Shown one piece after another: positions 50,939 to 59,303 of a stretch of 64,000 bases of DNA; positions within the stretch are counted from its first letter, which is position 1; each line of letters begins with the position of its first letter. The notes under the pieces were generated by a model, which saw nothing but the letters and a program-made list of their open reading frames with translations, was not told the origin of the DNA and searched no databases. The translations under genes were made by a program, and so were the position numbers. Origin of the DNA: CADCVT01 sp036389155 (GTDB taxonomy: Bacteria > Actinomycetota > Thermoleophilia > Solirubrobacterales > Solirubrobacteraceae); the NCBI GenBank assembly GCA_036389155.1, contig DASVQN010000035.1, positions 62,001 to 126,000 on the forward strand. Direction: 5' to 3'.

Positions 50939-52870
50939 CTAGCCGACGCGGAACGCCAGCCGCTTCACGCCGCGGTTGCCGGCCGCGTCGACCGCGGTCA
51001 CGACGAGGCGGTAGCGGCCCGGGGCGAGCCGGCGGATGCGCAGCGCGTTGCGGCCCGCGGCGCCGGCGAGGCGCTTGGCGCGGCCCACCCCGCGGAAGCG
51101 GCGGCCGGCGCGGCGCTCGACGCGCACCTTCACCGCGGCGCTCTCGCTGAGCGAGAACCGCACCGCGCGCCCGCGGCGGCGCAGGCCCGAGACGACCGGA
51201 GCCGTGCGGTCGGGCGCGACCGGGTTCGTGCTCGTCGCAGGGCGCTCGCTGACGGGGGTCTCGGCCATGACGACCGGGGCGGTGCCGCCGCCGGCGCCGG
51301 TGCCGCCCGTGGCCGTGCCGCTGCCGGTGCCCGACCCCGAGCCGGAGCCCGACCCCGAGCCGGCCGGCGTGGCCGCGGTCGGCAGCGCCTTCACGACGAC
51401 GGTCCGCGTGGTCGTCGCGCTCTTGCCGTCGAGGTCCGTCACCTTCAACGACACCTGGTACGTGCCCGGCATCGCCCAGACGTGCGTCGTCTGCGGGCCC
51501 TGCACGCTCGTCCCGCCGTCGCCGAAGCTCCACGCCCACGCCGCGATCGCGTCGCCCGGATCGCCGCCGTTCGAGCCGGCGCCGTCGAGCTCGACGCTCT
51601 GGCCGACCAGCGTCTCCGGCTGGGGCGCGATCGCCGCGACCGGCGCGGCGTGCTGGTGCTCGAACGCGCCGAGGTCGAGCGCGTCGCCGACCTTGCGCGT
51701 CCCCCCGGCGGCGTCGAGGCCCGGGAGCGCCACGAAGGTCATGGCGATCCCCGTGTCGATGAGCGGCGACGTGCGCGCGAGGCGGAAGTCGCCGCCGGCG
51801 ACGTCGGCGAAGCCGGGGTCGACGTCCGTGCCGTTCGCGACGGAGATCACGCCACCGCCCGTCTGCGTGTTGTGGGAGCTGTCGTAGTTGAGCTTCTGCC
51901 CCTGGATCACCGCCTGGCTGTCGGCGTGGTTGGCGAAGCGCGCGAGCCCGTGCGAGACGCCGTGCAGGATCGTGTTGTCGAGCTTGATCCCGGCGTCGTA
52001 GCCGCCGAGGGCGCTGGCGGAGACGGCGGTCGTCCCGCCGTGGTCGTAGCCCTCGATCGTGACGTTGGTGGCCTTGATCCGGGCGTCGTAGCCCGAGCTG
52101 GCCTGGGCCTGCAGCCCGGTCGCGTCGTCGGCGGTGAGCCGCACGAGGACGCTCGCCAGGCTCACGTCGGCGCCGATGTTGTTCATCACGCCGTACTGCA
52201 GCGCCGCGATCCGCGTGCGGTACACCGTCACGGGGCCGCCGAGCAGGCTGCGCAGGCCGATGCGGGCGGTGATCGCGCAGTCGTTGACGATGACCGAGCG
52301 ATCGCCCTCGACCTGCACGCCGGTCCCGGTCGACAGCTCGATGCGCGAGGACACGAGGTGCGCGCCGTCGAGCAGCACGCCCTCGCTCGGGTGGATGCCG
52401 CCGGCCGGCTCGGTGATCCGCAGGTGCTCCGCGGTCACGAGGCCGGTGAGCCTCGCGCCGCGCGTCTTGTCGCCCGAGGCCAGGCGCGCCGGGGCGACGA
52501 TGCCGAGCCCGTCGACGGCGCTCTCGCCCGCCGCGTCGACGGAGAGCGTCGTGAACGTCCCCTTCGCGTCCGTGTCCGGGCGCAGGATCGTCTGGTCCGG
52601 GCCCGCGCCGTGGATCTGGATGGTGTTGACGTCGCTGGCCGCGGCGTACTTGAAGCCCTGCGGCGTCTTGAAGGTGCCGGCGCCCACCCGGATCTCGTCG
52701 GGGCCGCCGCTGGCCTGGGCGGCGGAGAGGGCGCCGTCCAGCGAGGCGGCGACGCCGTCGGCCGGGCAGCCGGCGGGAGCGCCGACGCAGTAGGTCTTGG
52801 CGTCCGCGGTGGTGGCCAGGCCGAGCAGGGCGGTGGCGGAGAGGGCGGCGATGAGGTTGGTCGAGCGCAT
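50939..52870 (-). CDS. Secreted right-handed beta-helix protein with PKD domain
   Basis: A 643-residue protein. A signal peptide (LIAALSATALLGLATTADA) is followed by PADGVAASLDGALSAAQASGGPDEIRVGAGTF, the usual opening of pectate-lyase-like beta helices, and about 300 residues of short repeated turns. A PKD domain around 410-495 shows WSFGDGGTSVQGPQTTHVW. A Gly/Ser linker leads to a basic sandwich tail (RYRLVVTAVDAAGNRGVKRLAFRVG). It probably binds or cleaves extracellular polysaccharide. No catalytic residues can be named. ATG 52870 precedes the signal peptide. Confidence 0.8.
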   Translation of the reverse strand: MRSTNLIAALSATALLGLATTADAKTYCVGAPAGCPADGVAASLDGALSAAQASGGPDEIRVGAGTFKTPQGFKYAAASDVNTIQIHGAGPDQTILRPDTDAKGTFTTLSVDAAGESAVDGLGIVAPARLASGDKTRGARLTGLVTAEHLRITEPAGGIHPSEGVLLDGAHLVSSRIELSTGTGVQVEGDRSVIVNDCAITARIGLRSLLGGPVTVYRTRIAALQYGVMNNIGADVSLASVLVRLTADDATGLQAQASSGYDARIKATNVTIEGYDHGGTTAVSASALGGYDAGIKLDNTILHGVSHGLARFANHADSQAVIQGQKLNYDSSHNTQTGGGVISVANGTDVDPGFADVAGGDFRLARTSPLIDTGIAMTFVALPGLDAAGGTRKVGDALDLGAFEHQHAAPVAAIAPQPETLVGQSVELDGAGSNGGDPGDAIAAWAWSFGDGGTSVQGPQTTHVWAMPGTYQVSLKVTDLDGKSATTTRTVVVKALPTAATPAGSGSGSGSGSGTGSGTATGGTGAGGGTAPVVMAETPVSERPATSTNPVAPDRTAPVVSGLRRRGRAVRFSLSESAAVKVRVERRAGRRFRGVGRAKRLAGAAGRNALRIRRLAPGRYRLVVTAVDAAGNRGVKRLAFRVG

Positions 52871-52978
52871 GGCCGCATCGTCGGCCCGCGGCGCCCGGGG
52901 CGCATGAGGGAGCCACCCCTCTCTTTTGGGCACGCCACCCCCGCGACCCGCTCGCGCCGCCGCAATTCGACCTCGGTG

Positions 52979-53008
52979 TTGGTCCCCCGGCGATCGTCAC
53001 GCTAGGGT
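52979..53008 (+). promoter_or_regulatory. Promoter of the GT4 gene
   Basis: TTGGTC (52979-52984), an 18-bp spacer and TAGGGT (53003-53008). The ATG follows 13 nt later, so the leader would be only a few bases long. Same geometry as the promoter before the RTX gene. Confidence 0.5.
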
Positions 53009-53021
53009 CGCCTCGGCCGCC

Positions 53022-54170
53022 ATGCGAGTCCTCTTCCTTCTCCGGTCCGACGCCGGGCGACTGGCCGCGGGCCCTACGGAACAGGCTCGCCAGTACGCCC
53101 GCGCGGTGACGGAGGCCGGGGGCGCGGCCGTCCTGCACGTCGGCCACCAGCGCCCCGCCGGCCGCTTCGACGTCGCGCACGTCTTCAACGTCGACTGGCC
53201 GCTGGAGAGCGCGCACCACCTCGACCTCGCGAGGGCGGTCGCCGACCGCGTCGTGCTCTCGCCGATCCACCACGACCGCCGCTGGGAGAACCGGTACCAC
53301 ACGGTCGGCCGCGCCGGCCTGAGCGCGCGCGTCGCGCGCACCGTCGGGCTGGAGGGCTTCCTGCGCCTGCGCGGGGTCGCCCAGGCGGCGCGCGCACCGC
53401 GGCTGTGGGGCGAGGCGGCCGGTCAGCTCGCGCGCGGGGTCGACCGCCGCCAGCGCGACATGCTGAGCCGCGCCGACCAGTGGGTCGTCCTGTCGCACCG
53501 CGAGACGGACGCGATCGTCGGGGACTTCGGCGTCGCCGCGCGGCCGGCGCACCTCGTCCGCAACGGCGCCGACTGGGCCGACCACGACGTGGCCCTCCCG
53601 GCCCTGCCGGCCGAGTTCGTGCTGAGCGTGGCCCGCGTCGAGGCGCGCAAGAACCAGCTCGGCCTCGCCCGCGCGCTCGTCGAGCTCGGCGTCCCCGGCG
53701 TGTTCGTCGGGCCCGCGAACCCGCGGCACCGCGCGTACGTGCGGCGGTTCGCGGCGTTCGTCGACGAGCACCCGTCGCTGACGTGGCTCGGGGCGCTGGA
53801 CCGCTACGAGACGCTCGCGATGTACCGGCGGGCGCGGCTCCACGCGCTCGCGAGCTGGTACGAGCTGCTGCCGGTCGTCGACGGCGAGGCCGCGGTCGCG
53901 GGCTGCCCCGTCGTCACCACGGCCCGCGGGTACAGCAGCGAGGTGCTCGGCGACGGCGCCCTGTACTGGGACCCGGTGACCGGGCACGACGGCCTGCTCG
54001 GCGTCCTGCGCGCGGGGCTGGAGCGCAAGCCCGACGCCGCGGCCGCCGCGGCGTTCCGGCGGACGCTCTCGTGGGAGAACGTCAGGCGCGACGTGGCACT
54101 CGTGTACGACGTGCCGCCGCTGCCGCGAGGCGACGTCGACGAGGAGCCGCTCGCCGCGGCCAGCGGCTAG
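53022..54170 (+). CDS. GT4-family glycosyltransferase
   Basis: A 382-residue GT-B protein. VLFLLRSDAGRLAAGPTEQARQYARAV is the N-terminal region, and ADQWVVLSHRETDAIVGDFGV ends the first domain. LSVARVEARKNQLGLARALVELG, FVGPANPRHRAYV and LHALASWYELLPVVDGEAAVAGCPVVTTARGY are the second domain, with the E-x7-E donor motif as EL..VVDGEA. Related enzymes build extracellular heteropolysaccharides. It stands apart from the other transferases, between beta-helix and TetR genes, and has its own promoter. It shares a CTAG stop with the TetR gene. Confidence 0.84.
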   Translation: MRVLFLLRSDAGRLAAGPTEQARQYARAVTEAGGAAVLHVGHQRPAGRFDVAHVFNVDWPLESAHHLDLARAVADRVVLSPIHHDRRWENRYHTVGRAGLSARVARTVGLEGFLRLRGVAQAARAPRLWGEAAGQLARGVDRRQRDMLSRADQWVVLSHRETDAIVGDFGVAARPAHLVRNGADWADHDVALPALPAEFVLSVARVEARKNQLGLARALVELGVPGVFVGPANPRHRAYVRRFAAFVDEHPSLTWLGALDRYETLAMYRRARLHALASWYELLPVVDGEAAVAGCPVVTTARGYSSEVLGDGALYWDPVTGHDGLLGVLRAGLERKPDAAAAAAFRRTLSWENVRRDVALVYDVPPLPRGDVDEEPLAAASG

Positions 54171-54838
54171 CTGCCGCCCTGCTCGACGATCCCCGTGACC
54201 ACCCGCGCGATGACCGGCTCGAGGTCGCGGATGTTCTCGGGGCGCGCGTGGCGCAGGTGGCGGGAGGTGAGCTCGACGATCGCGCCGACGATCGCGAACG
54301 CGTCGTCGAGCGAGGCCAGGCGCGACGCGCCGAAGCGCTCGTGGGCGATCGCGTTCTGGGCGTCGATCAGGCGGGCGAAGTCCTCGAGCACCGCGTCGCG
54401 GCGGGCCGTGGCCTTCGGGCCCGCGCCGATGATCTCGACGAGCAGGGTGCGGGCGTAGTCGGGGTAGGCCTCGATCGCCGACAGGAAGGCGCGGACGCCG
54501 CCGAGCACCCGCTCCTCGGGCGTGGACTCGTTCACGATCGACGCGGGGTCGACGCCGGTCGACGCCGCCACCGCCTCGCTGACGCGGCGGCCCGCCGCGT
54601 CGAACAGGGCGAGGATGCACTCCTCCTTGTTGGCGAAGTGCTCGTAGAACGTGGCCTTGGACATCCCGGCCTCGCGGCTGATCGCCTCCGCGCTCGCCTC
54701 CGCGTAGCCCAGGCGGGCGAACACGGCGGCCGCGGCCTCGAACAGCCGCGCGCGCTGGCGCTCGAGCCGGACCTCCAGCGGCGGCGCGTGGCGGCCGCGG
54801 GGGACGGGTGGGGACTCGGAGGACACTGCGAAGAGCAT
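54167..54838 (-). CDS. TetR-family transcriptional regulator
   Basis: A 223-residue protein. The N-terminal HTH (about residues 28-75: RARLFEAAAAVFARLGYAEASAEAISREAGMSKATFYEHFANKEE) is a textbook TetR DNA-binding domain; the C-terminal helices (AFLSAIEAYPDYARTLLVEIIG) form the ligand and dimer part. It is divergent from the lipoprotein gene at 54868 and could regulate it. ATG 54838; a GTG codon 12 nt downstream is an alternative. Ligand unknown. Confidence 0.9.
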   Translation of the reverse strand: MLFAVSSESPPVPRGRHAPPLEVRLERQRARLFEAAAAVFARLGYAEASAEAISREAGMSKATFYEHFANKEECILALFDAAGRRVSEAVAASTGVDPASIVNESTPEERVLGGVRAFLSAIEAYPDYARTLLVEIIGAGPKATARRDAVLEDFARLIDAQNAIAHERFGASRLASLDDAFAIVGAIVELTSRHLRHARPENIRDLEPVIARVVTGIVEQGGS

Positions 54839-54853
54839 AGGAACCGTCCCCGG

Positions 54854-54859
54854 TAGGCT
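54854..54859 (+). promoter_or_regulatory. -10 box, leaderless start of the lipoprotein gene
   Basis: TAGGCT ends eight bases before GTG 54868 in the 29-bp gap shared with the divergent TetR gene. Confidence 0.4.
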
Positions 54860-54867
54860 GCGCCGCC

Positions 54868-55290
54868 GTGCCCCGTCGTCTCCTCATCGCGATCCTCGCG
54901 CTCGTGCTCACCGCCGCCGCCGCCGGGTGCGGCGCGCAGAGCGACTCGGCCACCGACTTCGACGGCGCCGAGCAGGACGTGGCCCGCACGGTCGAGGACC
55001 TCGAGGAGGCCGGCCAGGAGGACGAGCCGCGCCGCATCTGCGACGCGCTGCTGGCCAAGGAGCTCGTCGAGCGGATCAAGGCCTCGGGCACCGACTGCGT
55101 CAAGGCGGTCGACAAGGCGCTCGACCAGGCCGACTCGTTCACGCTCACGGTCGAGGACGTCAAGGTGAAGGGCGCCGAGGCGACGGCCCGCGTCGAGACG
55201 GGCGTCGACGAGGAGAAGGTCGAGACGCTCCAGCTCGTCAAGGAGGGCGACGCCTGGAAGATCAGCGGGCTCCCGGGCGCCTCCGGCTAG
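54868..55290 (+). CDS. Small lipoprotein
   Basis: A 140-residue protein. Signal and lipobox LIAILALVLTAAAAGCGAQSD place it on the outer membrane face of the cytoplasmic membrane. The mature part has two cysteines (RRICDALLAKELVERIKASGTDCVKAV) that could pair, then beta strands with VDEEKVETLQLVKEGDAWKISGLPG, a pattern seen in small NTF2-like actinobacterial lipoproteins. GTG start. Divergent from a TetR gene, which may control it. Function unknown. Confidence 0.75.
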   Translation: MPRRLLIAILALVLTAAAAGCGAQSDSATDFDGAEQDVARTVEDLEEAGQEDEPRRICDALLAKELVERIKASGTDCVKAVDKALDQADSFTLTVEDVKVKGAEATARVETGVDEEKVETLQLVKEGDAWKISGLPGASG

Positions 55291-55317
55291 TCCGGCCGCG
55301 CGCCTGCGCCGCCGCCC

Positions 55318-56304
55318 TCAGCCCAGCGACGTGCCGTACTGGCGCTCGTAGTACGCGCGGTAGTCGCCCGAGCGGATCGGCTCCCACCACCACGCGTGGT
55401 CGCGGTACCACTCGACGGTCCGCGGCAGGCCCTCCTCGAAGCGCACCTGCGCCTCCCACCCCAGGGCGCGGATCTTCTCCGACCCGAGCGAGTAGCGGCG
55501 GTCGTGGCCGGGGCGGTCGGTCACGTACTCGATGATCGACTCGTCCTGGCCGGTCAGCTCGATGATCCGCTTGACGACCTCGATGTTCGGGCACTCGTCC
55601 GGGCCGCCGACGTTGTAGACCTCGCCGGCGCCGCCGTGCTCCAGCGCGTGCCCGATCCCGCGCGCGAAGTCCTCCACGTACAGCCAGTTGCGCACCTGCA
55701 TCCCGTCGCCGTAGACCGGCAGCCTGTCGCCGTGCAGGGCGTTGAGGACCATCAGCGGGATCAGCTTCTCGGGGTACTGGTACGGCCCGTAGTTGTTCGA
55801 CCCGCGGCAGATCACGGTCTCCATGGCGAACGTGTGGAAGTAGCTCCACACGAGCAGGTCGGCACCGGCCTTCGTCGCGCTGTACGGCGACGAGGGCGCG
55901 AGCGGGGACTCCTCGGAGAAGGAGCCCTCCTCGATCGAGCCATAGACCTCGTCGGTCGAGACCTGCACGTAGCGCACGCCGCGCCGGCGCGCCTCCTCCA
56001 GCAGGACGTACGTCCCCTGCGAGTGCGTCTTGACGAACGCGTCGGGCTCCGCGATCGACCGGTCGACGTGCGTCTCGGCGGCGAAGTTCACGACGGCGTC
56101 CACGCCCTCCATCGCGCCCGCGGCGGCCTCGGGGTCCTCGATCGCGCCGCGGACGAAGGTGTGCTCGACGTCCTCGAGGTTCTCCTTGCGCCCCGCGTAG
56201 GTGAGCTTGTCGAGCACGACGACGTCGTCGCCGTGGTCGCGCACGCGGATGCGCACGAAGTTCGAGCCGATGAACCCGGCCCCGCCGCAGACGAGCAACC
56301 TCAT
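55318..56304 (-). CDS. rmlB: dTDP-glucose 4,6-dehydratase
   Basis: A 328-residue extended SDR of the usual length. LLVCGGAGFIGSNFVR binds NAD(H), VVNFAAETHVDRSI is characteristic of RmlB, VSTDEVYGS has the catalytic Thr-Asp-Glu, and YSATKAGADLLV holds YxxxK. RNWLYVEDFARGI and VYNVGGPDECPN confirm the family. It converts dTDP-glucose to dTDP-4-keto-6-deoxyglucose, step two of dTDP-rhamnose synthesis, in the cytosol. ATG overlaps the rmlD stop (ATGA). The order rmlA-rmlD-rmlB forms one transcript. Confidence 0.95.
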   Translation of the reverse strand: MRLLVCGGAGFIGSNFVRIRVRDHGDDVVVLDKLTYAGRKENLEDVEHTFVRGAIEDPEAAAGAMEGVDAVVNFAAETHVDRSIAEPDAFVKTHSQGTYVLLEEARRRGVRYVQVSTDEVYGSIEEGSFSEESPLAPSSPYSATKAGADLLVWSYFHTFAMETVICRGSNNYGPYQYPEKLIPLMVLNALHGDRLPVYGDGMQVRNWLYVEDFARGIGHALEHGGAGEVYNVGGPDECPNIEVVKRIIELTGQDESIIEYVTDRPGHDRRYSLGSEKIRALGWEAQVRFEEGLPRTVEWYRDHAWWWEPIRSGDYRAYYERQYGTSLG

Positions 56305-57128
56305 GCCGGGACGACCTCCTTGACGTGCTGGGCGACGCCCTCGTGCCAGTCGGGCAGCCGGATGCCGTCGGCGCGCTCGGTCGCGAGCACGCTGAACTTC
56401 GGCCGCGGGGCGGGGAGGGGGTACTCCTCGGTGGTCACCGCGACGACGCGGCAGTCGAGCTCGCGCAGGCGCATCGCCTCGATGGCCAGCTCGAACCACG
56501 AGCACGCGCCGCCGCCGGCCGCGTGGAAGAAGCCCGCCCCACCGCGCTCGGCCAGCTCGACGAGGGCCGGCGCGAGGTGCCCGGTCCACGTCGGCGAGCC
56601 GACCTGGTCGAAGACGACGGAGACCTCGTCGCGCTCGCCGCCGAGGCGCAGCATCGTGTCGACGAAGTTCTTGCCGCCGTCGCCGAACAGCCAGGCGGTG
56701 CGGACGATGGCGTGGCGCTCCGACGCCTCCTGCACCGCGCGCTCGCCGGCGAGCTTCGAGCGCCCGTAGGCCGTGCGCGGGTCCGGCGCGTCGGACTCGA
56801 CGTAGGGCGTGCGCGCGTCGCCCGCGAAGACGTAGTCGGTCGACACGTGCACGACCGGCACGCCGCAGCGCGCGACGTTGCCGGCGGCCTCGCCGTTGAC
56901 GCGGGTCGCGAGCTCCTCGTTCGTCTCGCACGCGTCGACGTCGGTGTACGCCGCGCAGTTGACGATCGCGTCGGGGGCGGTGCGCCCGACGAACGCGCGC
57001 ACGGCGGCGTCGTCGGTGACGTCGAGCTCCGGCAGGTCGGTCGTGGTGACCTCGTGCCCGCGCGCCTGCGCGACCCGCGCCACGCGGTGGCCGAGCATCC
57101 CCTTCGCGCCGGTGACGAGGAGGTGCAT
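56301..57128 (-). CDS. rmlD: dTDP-4-dehydrorhamnose reductase
   Basis: A 275-residue SDR. LVTGAKGMLGHRVARVAQARG is the NAD(P)-binding start, PDAIVNCAAYTDVDACE and VHVSTDYVFAGDARTPY are typical RmlD segments, and YGRSKLAGERAV is YxxxK. HFxG-like GAGFFHAAGGGACSWFELA also fits. It reduces dTDP-4-dehydrorhamnose to dTDP-rhamnose, the last step of the pathway. It starts 3 nt after the rmlA stop and overlaps rmlB. Its substrate needs RmlC, which is not in the window. Confidence 0.94.
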   Translation of the reverse strand: MHLLVTGAKGMLGHRVARVAQARGHEVTTTDLPELDVTDDAAVRAFVGRTAPDAIVNCAAYTDVDACETNEELATRVNGEAAGNVARCGVPVVHVSTDYVFAGDARTPYVESDAPDPRTAYGRSKLAGERAVQEASERHAIVRTAWLFGDGGKNFVDTMLRLGGERDEVSVVFDQVGSPTWTGHLAPALVELAERGGAGFFHAAGGGACSWFELAIEAMRLRELDCRVVAVTTEEYPLPAPRPKFSVLATERADGIRLPDWHEGVAQHVKEVVPA

Positions 57129-57131
57129 CGT

Positions 57132-58205
57132 CTAGAGGATCCCGATCTCGCTGTTGTCGCCGACCATGAAGCGGAAGGCGCGCGGCTGCCCGGTCGAGCG
57201 GCCGATGCGGACGTTGCGCCCGAGCAGGCAGGACTCCATCCGCCCGTCGAGGCCCTCCACGCTCGAGCCCTCCAGCAGGATCGAGTGCTCGACCTCCGCG
57301 CGGTCGATGACGCAGCCCGGGCCGACGGCGGTGTACGGCCCGATGTAGCAGTCGGTCAGACGCGCGCCCGCGCCGATGATGGCGGGCCCGCGGACCGTCG
57401 CGTTCTCCAGCCGCGCGCCCGCCTCCACGATCACGCGCCCGTGCGTCGTCGACCCGGCCATCTCGCCCTCCACCCGCGTCTCGATCGTGTCGAGCACGAG
57501 CCGGTTGGCCTCGAGCATGTCGTCCAGGCGCCCGGTGTCCTTCCACCAGCCCTGCACGATGTGCGGCTCGACGCGCAGCCCGCCGTCGACGAGGTGCTGG
57601 ATCGCGTCGGTGATCTCCAGCTCGCCGCGCGCGCTGGGCTCGATCGCGCGGGCGGCGTCGTGGATCCCCGCGGTGAACATGTAGACGCCGACGAGCGCGA
57701 GGTCCGTCTTCGGCTCGGGCGGCTTCTCGAGCAGCCGCGTCACGCGACCGTCCTGCAGCTCGGCGACGCCGTAGTGCTCGGGGTCGGGGACGGGCGTGAG
57801 GAGGATCAGCGCGTCGGGCGCGTGCTCGCGGAACGCGTCGACCAGCTCGGTCATCCCGCCCTGGAGCAGGTTGTCGCCCAGGTACATGACGAACGGGCTG
57901 TCGCCAAGGAACGGCTCGGCGGTGAGCACGGCGTGCGCGAGGCCGGCGGGCTCGTCCTGGAGGATGTAGGTGATGCGCACGCCGAACCGCTCGCCGTCGC
58001 CGGTCACCGCCTTGATCTCGTCGCCGGTCTCCGGCGCGATGATGATCCCGATGTCCTGGATCCCGGCGGCGGCCATCGCCTCGATGCCGTAGAAGAGCAC
58101 GGGCTTGTTCGCCACCGGCACGAGCTGCTTCGCGCTGGTGTACGTGATCGGGCGCAGCCGGGTGCCCCGGCCGCCGGACAGGATGAGGCCCTTGAGCGGC
58201 TCCAC
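57132..58205 (-). CDS. rmlA: Glucose-1-phosphate thymidylyltransferase, long form
   Basis: A 357-residue protein. GLILSGGRGTRLRPITYTSAKQLVPVANKPVLFYGIE is the nucleotidyltransferase signature; MYLGDNLLQGG holds the metal-binding Asp; WWKDTGRLDDMLEANRL is the usual end of the catalytic domain. About 110 more residues form left-handed beta-helix turns (VRGPAIIGAGARLTDCYIG), as in the long actinobacterial RmlA/StrD type. It makes dTDP-glucose from dTTP and glucose-1-phosphate. GTG 58205 opens the rml operon. Confidence 0.93.
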   Translation of the reverse strand: MEPLKGLILSGGRGTRLRPITYTSAKQLVPVANKPVLFYGIEAMAAAGIQDIGIIIAPETGDEIKAVTGDGERFGVRITYILQDEPAGLAHAVLTAEPFLGDSPFVMYLGDNLLQGGMTELVDAFREHAPDALILLTPVPDPEHYGVAELQDGRVTRLLEKPPEPKTDLALVGVYMFTAGIHDAARAIEPSARGELEITDAIQHLVDGGLRVEPHIVQGWWKDTGRLDDMLEANRLVLDTIETRVEGEMAGSTTHGRVIVEAGARLENATVRGPAIIGAGARLTDCYIGPYTAVGPGCVIDRAEVEHSILLEGSSVEGLDGRMESCLLGRNVRIGRSTGQPRAFRFMVGDNSEIGIL

Positions 58206-58217
58206 GGCCGGGTGAGG

Positions 58218-58679
58218 CTAGTAGGTCCCGCCGAGCTTCCTGTGGTCCCACGTCGCGCGCTCGCGCTCGGCGAACCGCAGCAGCACCCGCTTGGGGGCCT
58301 GCTTGGCCACCATCGCGCGGACCGCGTCGTCGGCGCCGCCGTCGGTGTAGCGGGTGAACAGCTCGATCCCGAACGCCTCGACGCGCGGCGTGTCGCGGAT
58401 CAGCTCGACCTCGCACTTGAGCATCGCCCCGCGTAGCTCCTGGTACTGCTCGCCGTCCTCGACCTGGAGCGTCGCGCGCGGGTCGCGCTCGAGGTTGCGG
58501 ACCTTCTGCGACTTGGCGAACGTCCACGCGCAGACCTCGCCGTCGCGGACGACGTACCACAGCGGCATGAGGTGCGGGAAGCCGTCCCTGCCGTTGGTCG
58601 CGCACACGACGACGCGCTGCTCGTCGAGGAAGGCGGCGACCTCCTCCTCGGTCATCTTGATCTGGTCGCGGCGGCTCAC
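58218..58679 (-). CDS. PPOX-class F420/FMN split-barrel protein
   Basis: A 153-residue protein of the pyridoxamine-5'-phosphate-oxidase-like fold. VCATNGRDGFPHLMPLWYVV is the first strand pair, and WTFAKSQKVRNLERDPRATLQVEDG is the cofactor-phosphate binding segment of actinobacterial F420-dependent enzymes (KxxKxxNLxRxPR). LIRDTPRVEAFGIELFTRY follows. Such proteins reduce or oxidise small molecules with F420 or FMN; the substrate is unknown. GTG 58679 is 7 nt after TAGCTT; an in-frame ATG at 58654 is the alternative. Confidence 0.82.
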   Translation of the reverse strand: MSRRDQIKMTEEEVAAFLDEQRVVVCATNGRDGFPHLMPLWYVVRDGEVCAWTFAKSQKVRNLERDPRATLQVEDGEQYQELRGAMLKCEVELIRDTPRVEAFGIELFTRYTDGGADDAVRAMVAKQAPKRVLLRFAERERATWDHRKLGGTY

Positions 58680-58703
58680 GTGCGGCAAGCTACACCGCTC
58701 GCC
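58680..58703. promoter_or_regulatory. 24-bp divergent promoter region
   Basis: TAGCTT (minus, 58692-58687) lies 7 nt before GTG 58679. On the plus strand TACACC (58691-58696) lies 7 nt before GTG 58704 but lacks the final T. The two genes share almost no non-coding DNA. Confidence 0.4.
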
Positions 58704-59303
58704 GTGCTCCGCCTCTACCGCTTCCCCTTCTCCACCAACGTCGACCGCGTCGCTCTCGCGCTCGCCCACAAGGGCATCGAGGTCGAGTCGGTGTGGATCG
58801 ATCCGGCCGACCGCTCGCCGGTCGAGGCGATCAGCGGCCAGCCGCTCGTGCCGGTCCTCGTCGACGGCGACCGCGTCATCGCCGACTCGGCCGCGATCCT
58901 CGAGCACCTCGAGGGGACGCATCCGGAGCCGCCGCTGTACCCGGCCGAGCCGGCGCGCCGGGCGGAGGCCGGCGTGTTCGTCGACTGGTTCAACCGCGTC
59001 TGGAAGGTCGCGCCGAACCTGCTCGCCGCGTCGCCCGACGCGCCCGAGGCGGCCGCGTGGGCCGCGGAGGTCCGCGGCTCGCTCGACGTCTTCGAGGCGC
59101 TGCTCGACGGGCGCGACCACCTGCTCGGCGACTTCGGCGTGGCCGACGTCGTCGCCTGGCCCTTCCTGCGCTACGCGACGCTCGAGCTCGAGGCCGACGA
59201 CACCGACCCGTTCCACCACGTGCTCGCCGAGCACCTGCGCACGGATGCGCACCCGCGGGTCAGCGCGTGGATCGAGCGGGTGGGCCGGCGGCCGATGGCG
59301 TGA
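58704..59303 (+). CDS. Glutathione S-transferase-like protein
   Basis: A 199-residue protein. The thioredoxin-fold half starts LRLYRFPFSTNVDRVALALAHKG, with PLVPVLVDGDRVIADSAAILEHLE as the cis-Pro and SxAI glutathione-site motif. The helical half runs FEALLDGRDHLLGDFGVADVVAWPFL, the usual D-x-x-x-W motif. GST-like proteins conjugate or reduce electrophiles; actinobacteria often use mycothiol, so the thiol partner here is uncertain. It is divergent from the PPOX-type gene and overlaps the AsnC gene at the 3' end by 44 bp. Confidence 0.83.
   Translation: MLRLYRFPFSTNVDRVALALAHKGIEVESVWIDPADRSPVEAISGQPLVPVLVDGDRVIADSAAILEHLEGTHPEPPLYPAEPARRAEAGVFVDWFNRVWKVAPNLLAASPDAPEAAAWAAEVRGSLDVFEALLDGRDHLLGDFGVADVVAWPFLRYATLELEADDTDPFHHVLAEHLRTDAHPRVSAWIERVGRRPMA

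Noticed and set aside
12307..54860. A mobile island or insertion element within the polysaccharide cluster
   Set aside because: No transposase, integrase, direct repeats or tRNA gene seen, and base composition looks even throughout.
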